DNA of 64,000 nt from Ignavibacterium sp. (GTDB lineage Bacteria; Bacteroidota; Ignavibacteria; Ignavibacteriales; Ignavibacteriaceae): NCBI GenBank assembly GCA_018335755.1, contig JAGXRK010000045.1, positions 62,001-126,000 of the forward strand, read 5' to 3'. Every line of letters starts with the position of its first letter. The first letter of the stretch is position 1. Positions 38,263-47,374 of the stretch are shown piece by piece. The translations under genes were made by a program, and so were the position numbers. Below the pieces are notes generated by a model. The model was given only the letters and a program-made list of their open reading frames with translations. It made no database searches and had not been told where the DNA came from.

Positions 38263-39360
38263 TTACCAATATTCTCTGTAATTTTTTTGTGTTATTAATC
38301 CAATCGGTCCTTCATAAATTCCACCGTCTCTGAATCCATCATATACTCTGACTGCTATTACATTCTCACCATCTGTATTCAATACGCCGTCAGGAATAAA
38401 GTAAGCTCTTAACTCCAGGTATTCATTATTTCTATTGAATTCTGTTGGAGTCTCTCCTTCTTGCCAGATTCCTGTTGAGCCGACAAACTTTCCGTTTATA
38501 AATGCCTGATCAATATCATCAATTTTGCCGAGAAGCAGAATTAATTTTTCTTCGTCGTATCCCTCTGGAATTGTAAAAGATTTTCTGTACCACGCAAATC
38601 CATTATGATCTTTATAACCCTGGGTTTCCCAGTGTGCCGGAACAAAAATGCGGCTCCATCTTGAATCATTAAATGACTTTTGACTCCATAAAGAATCATC
38701 CCCGGTTTTAAATTTCCATTCACCGCTTAAATTTATATTTGGATTAAGAATTCCCTCTGCCCTGTATAAACCAATATTTCCTGACATAATTCCCCCTTCT
38801 AGTTCAGCATCGTAAACACGGACTGAAATAATATTATCCCCGGTTTTATTAATTATTTCCGGAGGTACATAATATCTTCTGTAAGCATTGTAAGCAGTTT
38901 GATAATAAGGTGGGAATCCGCCGGAGACTCCAATCAGCTGTCCATTGAAATAAACTTCATCCACATCATCCACATAACCTAAGTGAAGATAAATATTTTT
39001 ATCTGATGTATTCTGAGGAAAAGAAAATGACTTTTGATACCATGCAAATCCGTTGTAACCGTGAAATCCCTGATTTTCCCAGGAGGATGGAACTTTTATC
39101 TCTTCCCAATCGGAATCATCATAATTTCTCATTCTCCAGTTCATATTGTCACCAATAGTGAATTTCCAGAGTCCTGATAAATCAAGTACTTTATCAGCAT
39201 CATAATTTGGCGGAGGCGGTGAATGTCTGAACTCAAAGCATCCTGTAAGTGAAAACAAGCCACACAATAAGATTATAAGAATAAAAGCGCTATTTATTAT
39301 TTTTCTTGTCATTGATATTTCAGAGCTAAACATATTCCAATTATAATAATATTCCGTCAT
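38263..39360 (-). CDS. Lipoprotein with two GH2-type sugar-binding domains
   Basis: 365 residues. A lipobox (LFSLTGC) gives an acylated Cys near residue 42 from the track start. The start at MTRKIINSAF (39312) would give a more usual signal peptide; neither start has a ribosome site. The mature part has two tandem copies of a jelly-roll domain: DLSGLWKF...VPSSWENQGF...GFAWYQKSFSFP and NLSGEWKF...VPAHWETQGY...GFAWYRKSFTIP. Each ends in a VRVYD strand. This is the N-terminal domain of family 2 glycosidases, but the catalytic barrel is missing. It may bind surface or imported glycans. Confidence 0.78.
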   Translation of the reverse strand: MTEYYYNWNMFSSEISMTRKIINSAFILIILLCGLFSLTGCFEFRHSPPPPNYDADKVLDLSGLWKFTIGDNMNWRMRNYDDSDWEEIKVPSSWENQGFHGYNGFAWYQKSFSFPQNTSDKNIYLHLGYVDDVDEVYFNGQLIGVSGGFPPYYQTAYNAYRRYYVPPEIINKTGDNIISVRVYDAELEGGIMSGNIGLYRAEGILNPNINLSGEWKFKTGDDSLWSQKSFNDSRWSRIFVPAHWETQGYKDHNGFAWYRKSFTIPEGYDEEKLILLLGKIDDIDQAFINGKFVGSTGIWQEGETPTEFNRNNEYLELRAYFIPDGVLNTDGENVIAVRVYDGFRDGGIYEGPIGLITQKNYREYW

Positions 39361-39397
39361 GCAAATGTAACGAATTGTAAAAAATTGTCATGACCGG

Positions 39398-39817
39398 TTA
39401 TCTTGTTTTTAAATTACTTACAGTATTTCCATTAGCGTATTCATTATAAATGAAAGACGCCATATTTCTTACCCTTAAATTCTCATCATTCTTTGAAAGT
39501 TTTCTTACAGCATCAAGACCTTCTTTACTTTCCATCTCGAATAAAGCAAGAGCAATGAGCACTTTTATGCCGGGATTTTCTTCTTTTTTCAACTGTGCTA
39601 TCAGATCTTCAGCCGATTCAAGCACTTTATATTTACCTGCAAAGTAAATAGCACTTTTTCTTACGCCTTCATTATCTGAGTGGATTCCCATAAGCAGATT
39701 ATCAAGAGCGTATTTGTTTTTTGTGAATTCAGATAAACTGCTCTGGGCAAATATAGAATTGGTTAACAATAATCCTACAACCAAAACTAAAACTGTTTTT
39801 GTTAAATGTGCTTTCAT
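39398..39817 (-). CDS. Secreted HEAT-repeat-like protein
   Basis: The 139-residue protein has a signal peptide (about 1-24, ending IFAQ). The rest is two to three helical repeats of HEAT/PBS-lyase type: NLLMGIHSDNEGVRKSAIYFAGKYK, SAEDLIAQLKKEENPGIKVLIALALFEM and GLDAVRKLSKNDENLRVRNMASFIYNEY. Such repeats mediate protein binding. A very good AGGAGG ribosome site precedes the ATG. It lies 38 bases from the GH2-domain lipoprotein on the same strand, so a joint transcript is likely. Confidence 0.75.
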   Translation of the reverse strand: MKAHLTKTVLVLVVGLLLTNSIFAQSSLSEFTKNKYALDNLLMGIHSDNEGVRKSAIYFAGKYKVLESAEDLIAQLKKEENPGIKVLIALALFEMESKEGLDAVRKLSKNDENLRVRNMASFIYNEYANGNTVSNLKTR

Positions 39818-39939
39818 TTTGAACCTCCTGAGAATAAATATTTAGTAAATAAATCATCTAATGTCTGGTTCAAAACTAATTTGACTGATTGTAAGAGGTG
39901 TCACCTGCAGGTAAAGTGTTGTAAAAAAATGTCATGGTT

Positions 39940-40012
39940 AATTACGAATTAGGAATTAGGAATTAGGAACCTGTCGGCCAACATGCAGATTAGGAATCAG
40001 GATTTAATAATT
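39940..40012. repeat. TTAGGAA short direct repeats
   Basis: About four imperfect copies of GAATTAGGAATTAGGAA and related words occur between the HEAT-repeat gene and the response regulator gene. Simple repeat, no function suggested. Confidence 0.45.
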
Positions 40013-40038
40013 TTTCAATAGTTACACTTAAAATAGAT

Positions 40039-40725
40039 CTAATTTACCAGCTTATACCCAACTCCGTGAACAGTTAAAATGAATTGAGGGTGATTCGAGT
40101 CCTTTTCAATTTTTTGACGCAGTTTTAAAATAAAATTATCAACTGTTCTTGTAGTAGGTGTTTCTTCAAAGCCCCAGACTTCCGTTAAAAGTTCATCACG
40201 GCTTACGGTAGCATTTTTCTTCTTCCACAAGTAGTGAAGAATTTCATATTCTTTGTGAGACATTTGCACGTCTTTATTCTTAACCTTTGCCTGGTAAGTT
40301 CCAAAGTTTATAGTTAGCTGCCCGATCTGCACATCTTTATCATCAATTTCTTTACCAGTTAATTTTCCTCTTCTTAAAATGGCTTTTATTCTTGCAAGAA
40401 GTTCACGCAGGCTGAATGGTTTTGTAACATAATCATCAGCGCCGAGTTCTAATCCGAGTACTTTATCAATCTCTTCTCCCTTTGCAGTAAGCAGGATTAT
40501 TGGAGTTGTAATACCCTTTTTTCTTGCTGACTTACAAACATCAAATCCTGACATTTTAGGCATCATTACATCAAGAATTATCAGATCATACTGATTTTCA
40601 AGAATCTTATTCAATCCTGTTTCGCCGTCCTCTGCAGAATCAACTTCATAGCTTTCGAATTCAAGATTATCTTTCAATCCCATTCTCATAGCGGGCTCAT
40701 CTTCGCAGATTAAAATTTTAGGCAT
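40039..40725 (-). CDS. OmpR-family response regulator
   Basis: 228 residues. Receiver domain (1-120) has the acidic pair in ICEDE, phosphoacceptor Asp52 in LIILDVMMPKMSG and Lys102 in YVTKPFSLREL. The winged-helix DNA-binding domain (about 130-228) ends TRTVDNFILKLRQKIEKD ... VHGVGYKLV. It would bind DNA as a dimer after phosphorylation by the histidine kinase encoded 11 bases upstream in the same operon. Target genes unknown; the operon also contains the acyl-ligase/acyltransferase fusion, so membrane-lipid control is possible. Confidence 0.93.
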   Translation of the reverse strand: MPKILICEDEPAMRMGLKDNLEFESYEVDSAEDGETGLNKILENQYDLIILDVMMPKMSGFDVCKSARKKGITTPIILLTAKGEEIDKVLGLELGADDYVTKPFSLRELLARIKAILRRGKLTGKEIDDKDVQIGQLTINFGTYQAKVKNKDVQMSHKEYEILHYLWKKKNATVSRDELLTEVWGFEETPTTRTVDNFILKLRQKIEKDSNHPQFILTVHGVGYKLVN

Positions 40726-40736
40726 AATAAACTCCG

Positions 40737-42332
40737 TTACTGATTGTTTGAAACCGGTAATAAAATTTTAAATGAACTACCTTCGTTTATTTTACTTATG
40801 ACTGTAATCTTTCCATTGTGCGCATCAACTATATGCTTAACTAAACTTAGTCCCAATCCCGTTCCTTTTACATTATGTATTGAACCGGTTGACACGCGGT
40901 AAAATTTATCAAATATTTTTTTTTGATCATCTTCCTTTATTCCAACCCCCTTGTCTGAAACTTCAATAAATACAAATCCATCTGATTGTCCGGTTTTGAT
41001 ATTAACTTCTTTATTATCGGTGCTGTATTTAACCGCATTGTCAATCAGATTGATTATGGCTTCCGAGATAGCTTCAGCATCAACCTTAACAAATGGAAGA
41101 TTATCTGATTTATTAAAATAAAATTCAAATCCTTTGTTATGCAGATGGAAGTTATAATTGTTATAAACCTGTTCTGTAATATTATTTATATCTGCTACAG
41201 TAAAATTGTACTTACGTTTTCCGGCTTCAGTTTTTGAGAAGTTAAGTATTGTATTTACAATCTTTCCGAGTCTGTTTGTTTCCTGACTGATTATCTGGTA
41301 ATACTCTTTCTTCTTCTCTTCGGTTTTCACTCTATTCATTTCAAGAGTTTCGGCAAACATACTTATTAATGCAAGCGGAGTTCTTAATTCGTGAGATACA
41401 TTTGAAACGAAATCCGCTTTTATCTGAGCAAGCTCAACTTCTTTCTTAACATTTCTATAAACAATATAAACTCCGATTAACAGTACAACTGCCAGAATAA
41501 TAATCAGAATAATGTTTGTTGCTGCACGCTCTTTTACAAGATCCTGAATTGTTTTTCCAACCAACGAAATTCCAAGAGTGTAATCAGGAATCATCCACAA
41601 TGGTTTTTCAAGCTGAACTTCTTTTACAGCAAAATCCTTGGTTGAGTTAAACTGAAAATTATTATTCCGGTTTATTACGGAAATGATAAATTCATCTTTC
41701 GCAACCGCCTGAATTTTTGGTGAGAGAATTCTGAAGACAAAAGTTTCAGGTTCAATTATCATTCCGCAAAGCTTTTTTGATTCACCTTCCTGTTCAAGAG
41801 TAAAGATCAGTAATGAATGATTCTGCAGTTGATCGGATTTTAACGGTTCTATTTTTCTATAGCCCCCGCGCTGATAAGTATAAAGTCGGTTAATTGTTTG
41901 TTCATTTAATGAAAGAGTAGCAGAAAAAATTTTATTTAGATCTTTTACTGGATAGTTGGTTATTAGTTGATTTTTTAATTGAGTAGAATATAAAAACTCA
42001 ATGTCAGTATCCTCCGGGCCATCAGCTATAAAAATCATTTCCAGTGATACATGTTCATCATAAAATTTGTTCAGTAACTTCTGAGTTCCTTCATCATCAG
42101 ATGTTTGAAGTTGTTCAACCAGAAGGCTTGTCTGACTTGCCCAGCTGCTTACTACATCTTCAGAATATTGATTGACAGAAAAGAGTAGCGCTTCAAGCTG
42201 ATTATTGTAAATTGTATTGAGAACTTCCTCCCTTTCATTAAGTGAAGTAATTTCATTCAATACGAAGAAAGCAATAGGCAGCAAGATTATAATGCCAAGT
42301 AAAACAACTATCTTTTTTACAGCACTATTCAT
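40737..42332 (-). CDS. Membrane sensor histidine kinase
   Basis: 531 residues. A membrane segment near residues 8-27 and another near 275-295 enclose a periplasmic sensor region of about 245 residues of unrecognised type. The DHp domain has the phosphorylated His in NVSHELRTPLALISM (about 315). The ATPase domain has NLIDNAVKYS (N box), EVSDKGVGIKEDD (G1), FDKFYR (F box) and GTGLGLSLVKHIVDAHNG (G2). It should autophosphorylate and pass phosphate to the regulator downstream. There is no HAMP domain. It lies between the lipid-type ligase gene (12 bases upstream) and the regulator gene. Confidence 0.92.
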   Translation of the reverse strand: MNSAVKKIVVLLGIIILLPIAFFVLNEITSLNEREEVLNTIYNNQLEALLFSVNQYSEDVVSSWASQTSLLVEQLQTSDDEGTQKLLNKFYDEHVSLEMIFIADGPEDTDIEFLYSTQLKNQLITNYPVKDLNKIFSATLSLNEQTINRLYTYQRGGYRKIEPLKSDQLQNHSLLIFTLEQEGESKKLCGMIIEPETFVFRILSPKIQAVAKDEFIISVINRNNNFQFNSTKDFAVKEVQLEKPLWMIPDYTLGISLVGKTIQDLVKERAATNIILIIILAVVLLIGVYIVYRNVKKEVELAQIKADFVSNVSHELRTPLALISMFAETLEMNRVKTEEKKKEYYQIISQETNRLGKIVNTILNFSKTEAGKRKYNFTVADINNITEQVYNNYNFHLHNKGFEFYFNKSDNLPFVKVDAEAISEAIINLIDNAVKYSTDNKEVNIKTGQSDGFVFIEVSDKGVGIKEDDQKKIFDKFYRVSTGSIHNVKGTGLGLSLVKHIVDAHNGKITVISKINEGSSFKILLPVSNNQ

Positions 42333-42344
42333 CTGACGCGGAGA

Positions 42345-44801
42345 TTATTTTTTCTTCAGACTGTTTGATACCATCTCAAATACTTTATCCTTTAAGGAAT
42401 CATAAGTTTCGTTACCAGGATAAACCGGTTCTAAAAATTTTACGTTGATTTTTTTCATAGGACGGGGAATTTTCTTACCTCTCGGCATCGCATCATAAGC
42501 ACCGTCAATAGCCACAGGAACAACCGGTATATTAAGTTCTCTGGCAAGTATAGCAAAGGTTTTTTTGAATGACCCGATCTCACCATCTCTAGTCCTTGTG
42601 CCTTCAGGAAAAATAATAATATTTTTTTCCTTCTTAAGTACCGAAGCAAGTTTTTGCAGTGATGATTTAAGGTCACTCAGATCCATAACAATAACATTGT
42701 TCTTATTAGCAATAAACTTAAGCCATCCCTGTTTAATATGTTTTTCTTTAGCATAGAAGTAGGTTTTTTTCATCAGTTTATTTTTTAAGAACACTGCAAC
42801 AAATAATCCATCAATAAAACTCTGGTGATTCGGTGCCAGAATGAACGGACCGTCAGGAATGTTTTCAATTCCCTCACCTTTAAGTCTGAAATAAAATCTC
42901 AGAAAAACTTTTGCAGAATTCTTAATCAGGTTATGAGTAAACCAGCTTTCAGGAAGATCAATATCCAGATGCTCCTTTAGAATGCTGTTCCAATCAACTG
43001 CTTCAACATTTAATTTTGTTTTTTTATCTTTTATGTATTCAGCAAGTTTTTGAATGTTAGAAAAATTAAGCAGCTCTGTTTCCTGGAGCGTAATTCCAAA
43101 TGTAGATTCCAGGTAAACGATAAGATTAACTTTATCGAGTGAATCCAGCCCTAGGTCAATTTCCATATGATCGGTTGGATGAACAGTTACTTCCTTATTA
43201 GCCTGAATAAATTCTTTAATAAGCTTGTATTCTTTGATATCAGGTTCTGCTGCACTTTTCTTTTTCTCATCAAAATGAGTTTCAAGTTCAGGCAGAAGAA
43301 ATCTTTTCAGCTTGCTGAGTCTTGTTCTTGGAAGAGGTTCTTTAATCAAAGAAAACTTCATTACTTTCTTGTATGGTGTTACTGACTGGTTATATTTGTC
43401 AATTACATTCCATGTAAGATATTCCTCAAGGTTATCGATTTCTTTCTGCTTTGCTTTTTGATATTCAGGATAAATAACTGCGTGGAGCATATCATTTTTT
43501 TCGAACACACCAACTTCATTTATTAAATCGCTCATTGAAGCAAGTTTGATTTCGACTTCTTCAGGGTTAATATTCTTTCCGTTTGAAAGAATAATAATTT
43601 CTTTCTTTCTGCCTGTGATAAAAATTCGGTTCTTTTCATCGAGATAACCAAGATCACCGGTATGAAGCCAGCCATCCTTGATTATATCAGCAGTTTCTTC
43701 GGGTCGATTGTAATAACCTTTCATTACGTTTCTTCCGCGGTTAACAATTTCACCATCAATAACTTTAACTTCGTTTGTAGTCAGAGGTCTACCTGCAGAA
43801 CCGGGATAAACTTCACCCGGACGTGTAAAAGTAATCATTGGTGCGGTTTCGGTCATACCGAAACCTTCAAGAATTTCAAATCCAAGTGTAGTAAAATCTT
43901 TAGCAACTTCGGGGTCTAAAGCAGCACCGCCGGAAACAAGATACTTAATGTTGCCGCCAAATCTGTCGTGAACTTTTTTAAATATCTTACGTGAAAATGA
44001 AAGTGAATTTTTCTTTCTTGCAACTTTAAATAAAAGTTTTGCAATTGCGCTTTTGTCAATCTTATCTCTTATACCTTTTCTTATAAGGTTATAAAGACGC
44101 GGAACACCAATAATTACACTTATACCATGCTTTTGCAAAGTTGCAATTAAGTCCTCTGAAGACATTGATGGCGAGAATACTGCAGTAGCGCCAACTGATA
44201 AAGTGATAATTGCTGTTCCAGCTAAAGGAAAAATATGATGGAGTGGTAAAAGAATTAAAACTTTATCCTCCGGTTTATAAATCTCGACATCCTTACTTAC
44301 TGCTTCTATATTAACAAGAAGATTATCAAACGAAAGCATTACACCTTTTGGTGAACCTGTGGTACCTGATGTATATATAATTACAGCTGTATCATTAAGA
44401 TCTCTTTCAGGAAAGGAGAATTCCACTTCGGCTTTTATTGTTTTTATTTCATCGATGTTTATCAGGAATGGTTCATAACTGATTTTACTTACAACCTTTT
44501 GAATAGTGTCCCTGGTTGTATCAGAATAGAAAACATATTCCGGTTTGCAGTCGTTAAGTATGAAGGCAACATCGTCAACCGATGACATGTAATCAATAGG
44601 AACGATACACGCCTTCTTTTTCCAGCCTGCATAAAAAGCAAAGATCCATTCCGGTCTGTTTTCAGAAAGGATGGCAGCTTTCGAAAAATTATTTAATGTA
44701 AGCAAGGATGAGTAAGCACTTATATTCTTTAAAACCTCGTTATAAGAAATATTTTCATCTTTCCAGATAAGTGCAGTTTTTTCGGATGGTTTTATAAACA
44801 A
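42345..44801 (-). CDS. AMP ligase - carrier - lysophospholipid acyltransferase fusion (Aas-like)
   Basis: 818 residues in three parts. Residues 1 to about 500 are an AMP-forming acyl ligase (IIYTSGTTGSPKGVM, GFGMTETAP, HTGDLGYLDEKNRIFITGRKKE). Residues about 525-600 are an acyl carrier domain with the phosphopantetheine Ser in DLGLDSLDKVN. Residues about 620-818 are a PlsC-type acyltransferase with NHQSFID (H-x4-D, about 658) and FPEGTRTRDGEIG. It probably activates a fatty acid, holds it on its own carrier domain and acylates a lysophospholipid or similar alcohol at the membrane. E. coli Aas has the ligase and acyltransferase but no carrier domain. TTG start with AAGGAG. First gene of an operon with the two-component system. 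Confidence 0.87.
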   Translation of the reverse strand: MFIKPSEKTALIWKDENISYNEVLKNISAYSSLLTLNNFSKAAILSENRPEWIFAFYAGWKKKACIVPIDYMSSVDDVAFILNDCKPEYVFYSDTTRDTIQKVVSKISYEPFLINIDEIKTIKAEVEFSFPERDLNDTAVIIYTSGTTGSPKGVMLSFDNLLVNIEAVSKDVEIYKPEDKVLILLPLHHIFPLAGTAIITLSVGATAVFSPSMSSEDLIATLQKHGISVIIGVPRLYNLIRKGIRDKIDKSAIAKLLFKVARKKNSLSFSRKIFKKVHDRFGGNIKYLVSGGAALDPEVAKDFTTLGFEILEGFGMTETAPMITFTRPGEVYPGSAGRPLTTNEVKVIDGEIVNRGRNVMKGYYNRPEETADIIKDGWLHTGDLGYLDEKNRIFITGRKKEIIILSNGKNINPEEVEIKLASMSDLINEVGVFEKNDMLHAVIYPEYQKAKQKEIDNLEEYLTWNVIDKYNQSVTPYKKVMKFSLIKEPLPRTRLSKLKRFLLPELETHFDEKKKSAAEPDIKEYKLIKEFIQANKEVTVHPTDHMEIDLGLDSLDKVNLIVYLESTFGITLQETELLNFSNIQKLAEYIKDKKTKLNVEAVDWNSILKEHLDIDLPESWFTHNLIKNSAKVFLRFYFRLKGEGIENIPDGPFILAPNHQSFIDGLFVAVFLKNKLMKKTYFYAKEKHIKQGWLKFIANKNNVIVMDLSDLKSSLQKLASVLKKEKNIIIFPEGTRTRDGEIGSFKKTFAILARELNIPVVPVAIDGAYDAMPRGKKIPRPMKKINVKFLEPVYPGNETYDSLKDKVFEMVSNSLKKK

Positions 44802-45283
44802 GATAGCATCTCCTTAAATCAATGGTTTTTGTTTTAGAAAATTATTGAATTATTTGATTAAAACCTTAATAACTGAAACTTCAATTTCGTTTTTTATCTG
44901 GTTAGAGGCTGTTTCACAGGTAATGTTTTCTCGATATTTTTTTGATTCCATTAGAAAAACACTCGAAAACCATCCGCAATAATAGGTTCTCCAGTAATGA
45001 AATATATCGAGAGAACCTTTTGAGACAGCCCCCAATAAATGCATATGATAGTTAATTTTTATCTATTGCAGTTGGATTTATACAACTGTTATTATTAAGT
45101 CTAAGATACCAGGCGGCTATAGCTGCATAATTTTCATATTGATGATAATTGACTAAGATTTTTTATAAGGGATAAATCAAAAACAAATCATTTTTTTCAT
45201 TGTGATAATTAGCAGAATATTTTAACAATAATTAAATTTATTATTGAAGCACTGAATAAAATAAATTTATAGATGAGGATAAA
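44802..45283. other. Intergenic region containing repeat copy B
   Basis: 482 bases between divergent genes. 44907-45030 is the dispersed repeat copy B. The remaining about 250 bases to the VOC gene are AT-rich with no gene I can support; the listed ORF 44850-45044 is the repeat itself read through. Confidence 0.5.
44907..45030. repeat. Dispersed ~130-bp MITE-like repeat, copy B
   Basis: Ends are GGCTGTTTCA and TGAGACAGCC (one mismatch). The interior shares GTAATGTTTTCTCGATA, ACTCGAAAACC and ATATCGAGAGAACCTTTTG with copies A and C. The central TGTCCCGAT/ATCGGGACA hairpin present in A and C is replaced here by an unrelated short sequence, so this copy is about 10 bases shorter. Confidence 0.78.
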
Positions 45284-45676
45284 ATGAGCAATTCAGAAAA
45301 ACCAGAAATAGGTTCTATTACCTGGTGCGATCTAACCATTCCTGATGCTGAACAAGTAAAAGACTTTTATGCTAAAGTAGTCGGCTGGAAACCTGAAGCG
45401 GTTTCTATGGGTGACTATAATGACTTCAGTATGAAAGCTCCGGATAGTGATAAAGTTGCAGCAGGAGTATGTCATACTCGTGGAGTTAATGCACAGCTTC
45501 CTCCGCAATGGCTGATATATATAACTGTACAAAATGTAGAAAAGAGTGCCTCCGTTTGTATTGAATCAGGCGGAAAAATTGTTGTACCGGTAAAGAAGAT
45601 AGGCAGCTACGGAACTTATTGTGTAATTGAAGATCCGGCCGGCGCCGTCTGCGCATTGTTTCAGCCGGAAAGATGA
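45284..45676 (+). CDS. VOC-family (glyoxalase-fold) protein
   Basis: The 130-residue protein has one complete glyoxalase/bleomycin-resistance fold: ITWCDLTIPDAEQVKDFYAKVVGWKPE at the start and CVIEDPAGAVCALFQPE at the end. It resembles the stand-alone VOC proteins of the 27 kDa antigen CFP30B type, often metal-binding enzymes of unknown substrate. Possible metal ligands are few (no clear N-terminal His; Glu near the end), so catalytic function is uncertain. GAGG precedes the ATG. Single gene. Confidence 0.85.
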   Translation: MSNSEKPEIGSITWCDLTIPDAEQVKDFYAKVVGWKPEAVSMGDYNDFSMKAPDSDKVAAGVCHTRGVNAQLPPQWLIYITVQNVEKSASVCIESGGKIVVPVKKIGSYGTYCVIEDPAGAVCALFQPER

Positions 45677-45801
45677 CTTAAATCACCATTTATACATTTT
45701 AGAAAAGAGTAGAACATTTGTTCTATGTTCAACGCGTTTTATCTCCTTTAGTTTTGGATTGTTAATAATAAACAATTATCAATCAATTAAAGGAAAATAA
45801 A

Positions 45802-47295
45802 ATGAAAAAAATAAATACTTTTCTAATCATTACACTTCTGATGCTGATTTTTTCGGCAACTTTATATTCACAGAATAACAGAAGTGAATTCTTTAAAACC
45901 CAAAAGCACACCGGACTTATTGAGAAGCTCAGTGCACAAAACAGTCCGTCTGTAATTACAAAATCAGATAATAAAAATCTGAGATCAGCTGTAAATTATA
46001 AAATTCTTGAAAACGGGTTTGTACTTGAATCTGTCAAATACCAGCTATACACCGGCAGCGGCTGGCTGGATTTCCAGAATGAATTTAACACTTATGATAA
46101 TAACTTTAACTTAATTGAAACTGTCGTTCAGATATTTAATAGTATAGGTCTTGAGAACTTCGAAAGAATGAGCCTGACTTATTACCTAAACAATACTCTT
46201 GAATCAAAACTTACTCAATTGTGGGATGGGGTTGAATGGGCGGACGAGTCCAAAACTGTATATCAGTATGATGCCCAGGGAAGATATACAGAAGTGAATC
46301 ATCTGTTACCAGACGGATCAGGTGGATTTGCTGAATACGTAAGAGAGTTATATACTTATGAATCAAATCTGAAAAAAGAATTTATTGAAACGCAGCAATT
46401 CAATAATGGTACCTGGGATAATTTAAGTTTCACAGAAGCTATCTATTTTGATGAAGAAAGAATACAAGAGGTTACAAATTCAGGCTGGAACGGAATAGAG
46501 TACCAGTTTAATGATAAACAAACCTTTACATATTCAAGCGGCCTTCTAATTGAAAATCTTAATTTATTGTGGACAGGTTCTGAATGGGTGAATACAGCAA
46601 AGCAGACATATGAGTATGATGCACAGGAGAGGATTACTGAATCACTTTCACTAAGTTTTAATGAAAGTACACAAGGCTGGGAAAATGTGTTCAGAATGAC
46701 AAATACATACTACGGTACCGATTCGTTAATAACTATTCTGCAGTCAGGCAATATTAATGAATGGGAAAATTTAGCAAAAGTCAGCAATATGTTCAGAGCT
46801 GATGGAAATTTAACCGGTGTGGTTTCATATGAATGGGATACAACCGAATGGCTGCCTCTGGCAAAAGGTGATTATGATTATGATGCAAACGGAAATTTAA
46901 AATTATACATCGAATCAGTCTATGAAGATAATGAATGGTCTGTATTTGGACGTGCTATATATACTTATATTCCGACCAATACAACAGATGTTAATGACGA
47001 TGTAATAACTACTGTTGACTTTAAACTTAATGATAATTACCCGAATCCGTTCAATCCATCAACGGTTATAAGCTGGCAGTCTTCGGTCGACAGCCGTCAG
47101 ACTCTGAAAGTATTTGACATTTTAGGAAATGAAGTGGTTACACTTATCGATGAATTCAGACCGGCTGGAAAACATTCCATTGAGTTTAACGCATCAGTAC
47201 TTGCAAGCGGCATCTATTTATACAAAATCGAATCCCAATCAATTGATGGTGCGTATAATTTCAGTGCAGTAAAGAAGATGATGTTAATTAAATAA
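45802..47295 (+). CDS. Secreted repeat protein with T9SS sorting domain
   Basis: 497 residues with a signal peptide (about 1-24, ending LYSQ). The middle has repeats of about 45-50 residues built on QxWDGVEWADESKTVYQYDAQGR, LLWTGSEWVNTAKQTYEYDAQER and YEWDTTEWLPLAKGDYDYDANGN. These combine a W-x(2,3)-W strand with a YxYDxxGR turn reminiscent of RHS/YD repeats. The C terminus is the type A sorting signal (NYPNPFNPSTVISW ... SGIYLYKIES ... VKKMMLIK). It should be displayed by T9SS. AAAGGA precedes the ATG, and a strong terminator follows the gene. Function unknown. Confidence 0.82.
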   Translation: MKKINTFLIITLLMLIFSATLYSQNNRSEFFKTQKHTGLIEKLSAQNSPSVITKSDNKNLRSAVNYKILENGFVLESVKYQLYTGSGWLDFQNEFNTYDNNFNLIETVVQIFNSIGLENFERMSLTYYLNNTLESKLTQLWDGVEWADESKTVYQYDAQGRYTEVNHLLPDGSGGFAEYVRELYTYESNLKKEFIETQQFNNGTWDNLSFTEAIYFDEERIQEVTNSGWNGIEYQFNDKQTFTYSSGLLIENLNLLWTGSEWVNTAKQTYEYDAQERITESLSLSFNESTQGWENVFRMTNTYYGTDSLITILQSGNINEWENLAKVSNMFRADGNLTGVVSYEWDTTEWLPLAKGDYDYDANGNLKLYIESVYEDNEWSVFGRAIYTYIPTNTTDVNDDVITTVDFKLNDNYPNPFNPSTVISWQSSVDSRQTLKVFDILGNEVVTLIDEFRPAGKHSIEFNASVLASGIYLYKIESQSIDGAYNFSAVKKMMLIK

Positions 47296-47328
47296 TATTA
47301 TCTGACAGAAAGAACCGGGGGTTATTGC

Positions 47329-47373
47329 ATGGAAGCTCAGGACCAAAGGAGGCAGAGTCCTGAGCTTTTTATT
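47329..47373 (+). terminator. Rho-independent terminator
   Basis: AGCTCAGGAC and GTCCTGAGCT form a 10-bp GC-rich stem with a loop of about 13 bases, followed by TTTTATTTTTATT. It lies 35 bases after the T9SS gene and just before the convergent gene ending at 47375, so it may serve both. Confidence 0.85.
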
Positions 47374-47374
47374 T

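Noticed and set aside
44850-45044. 64-residue minus-strand ORF
   Set aside because: It is repeat copy B and its flank read as protein; copies A and C give no equivalent frame.
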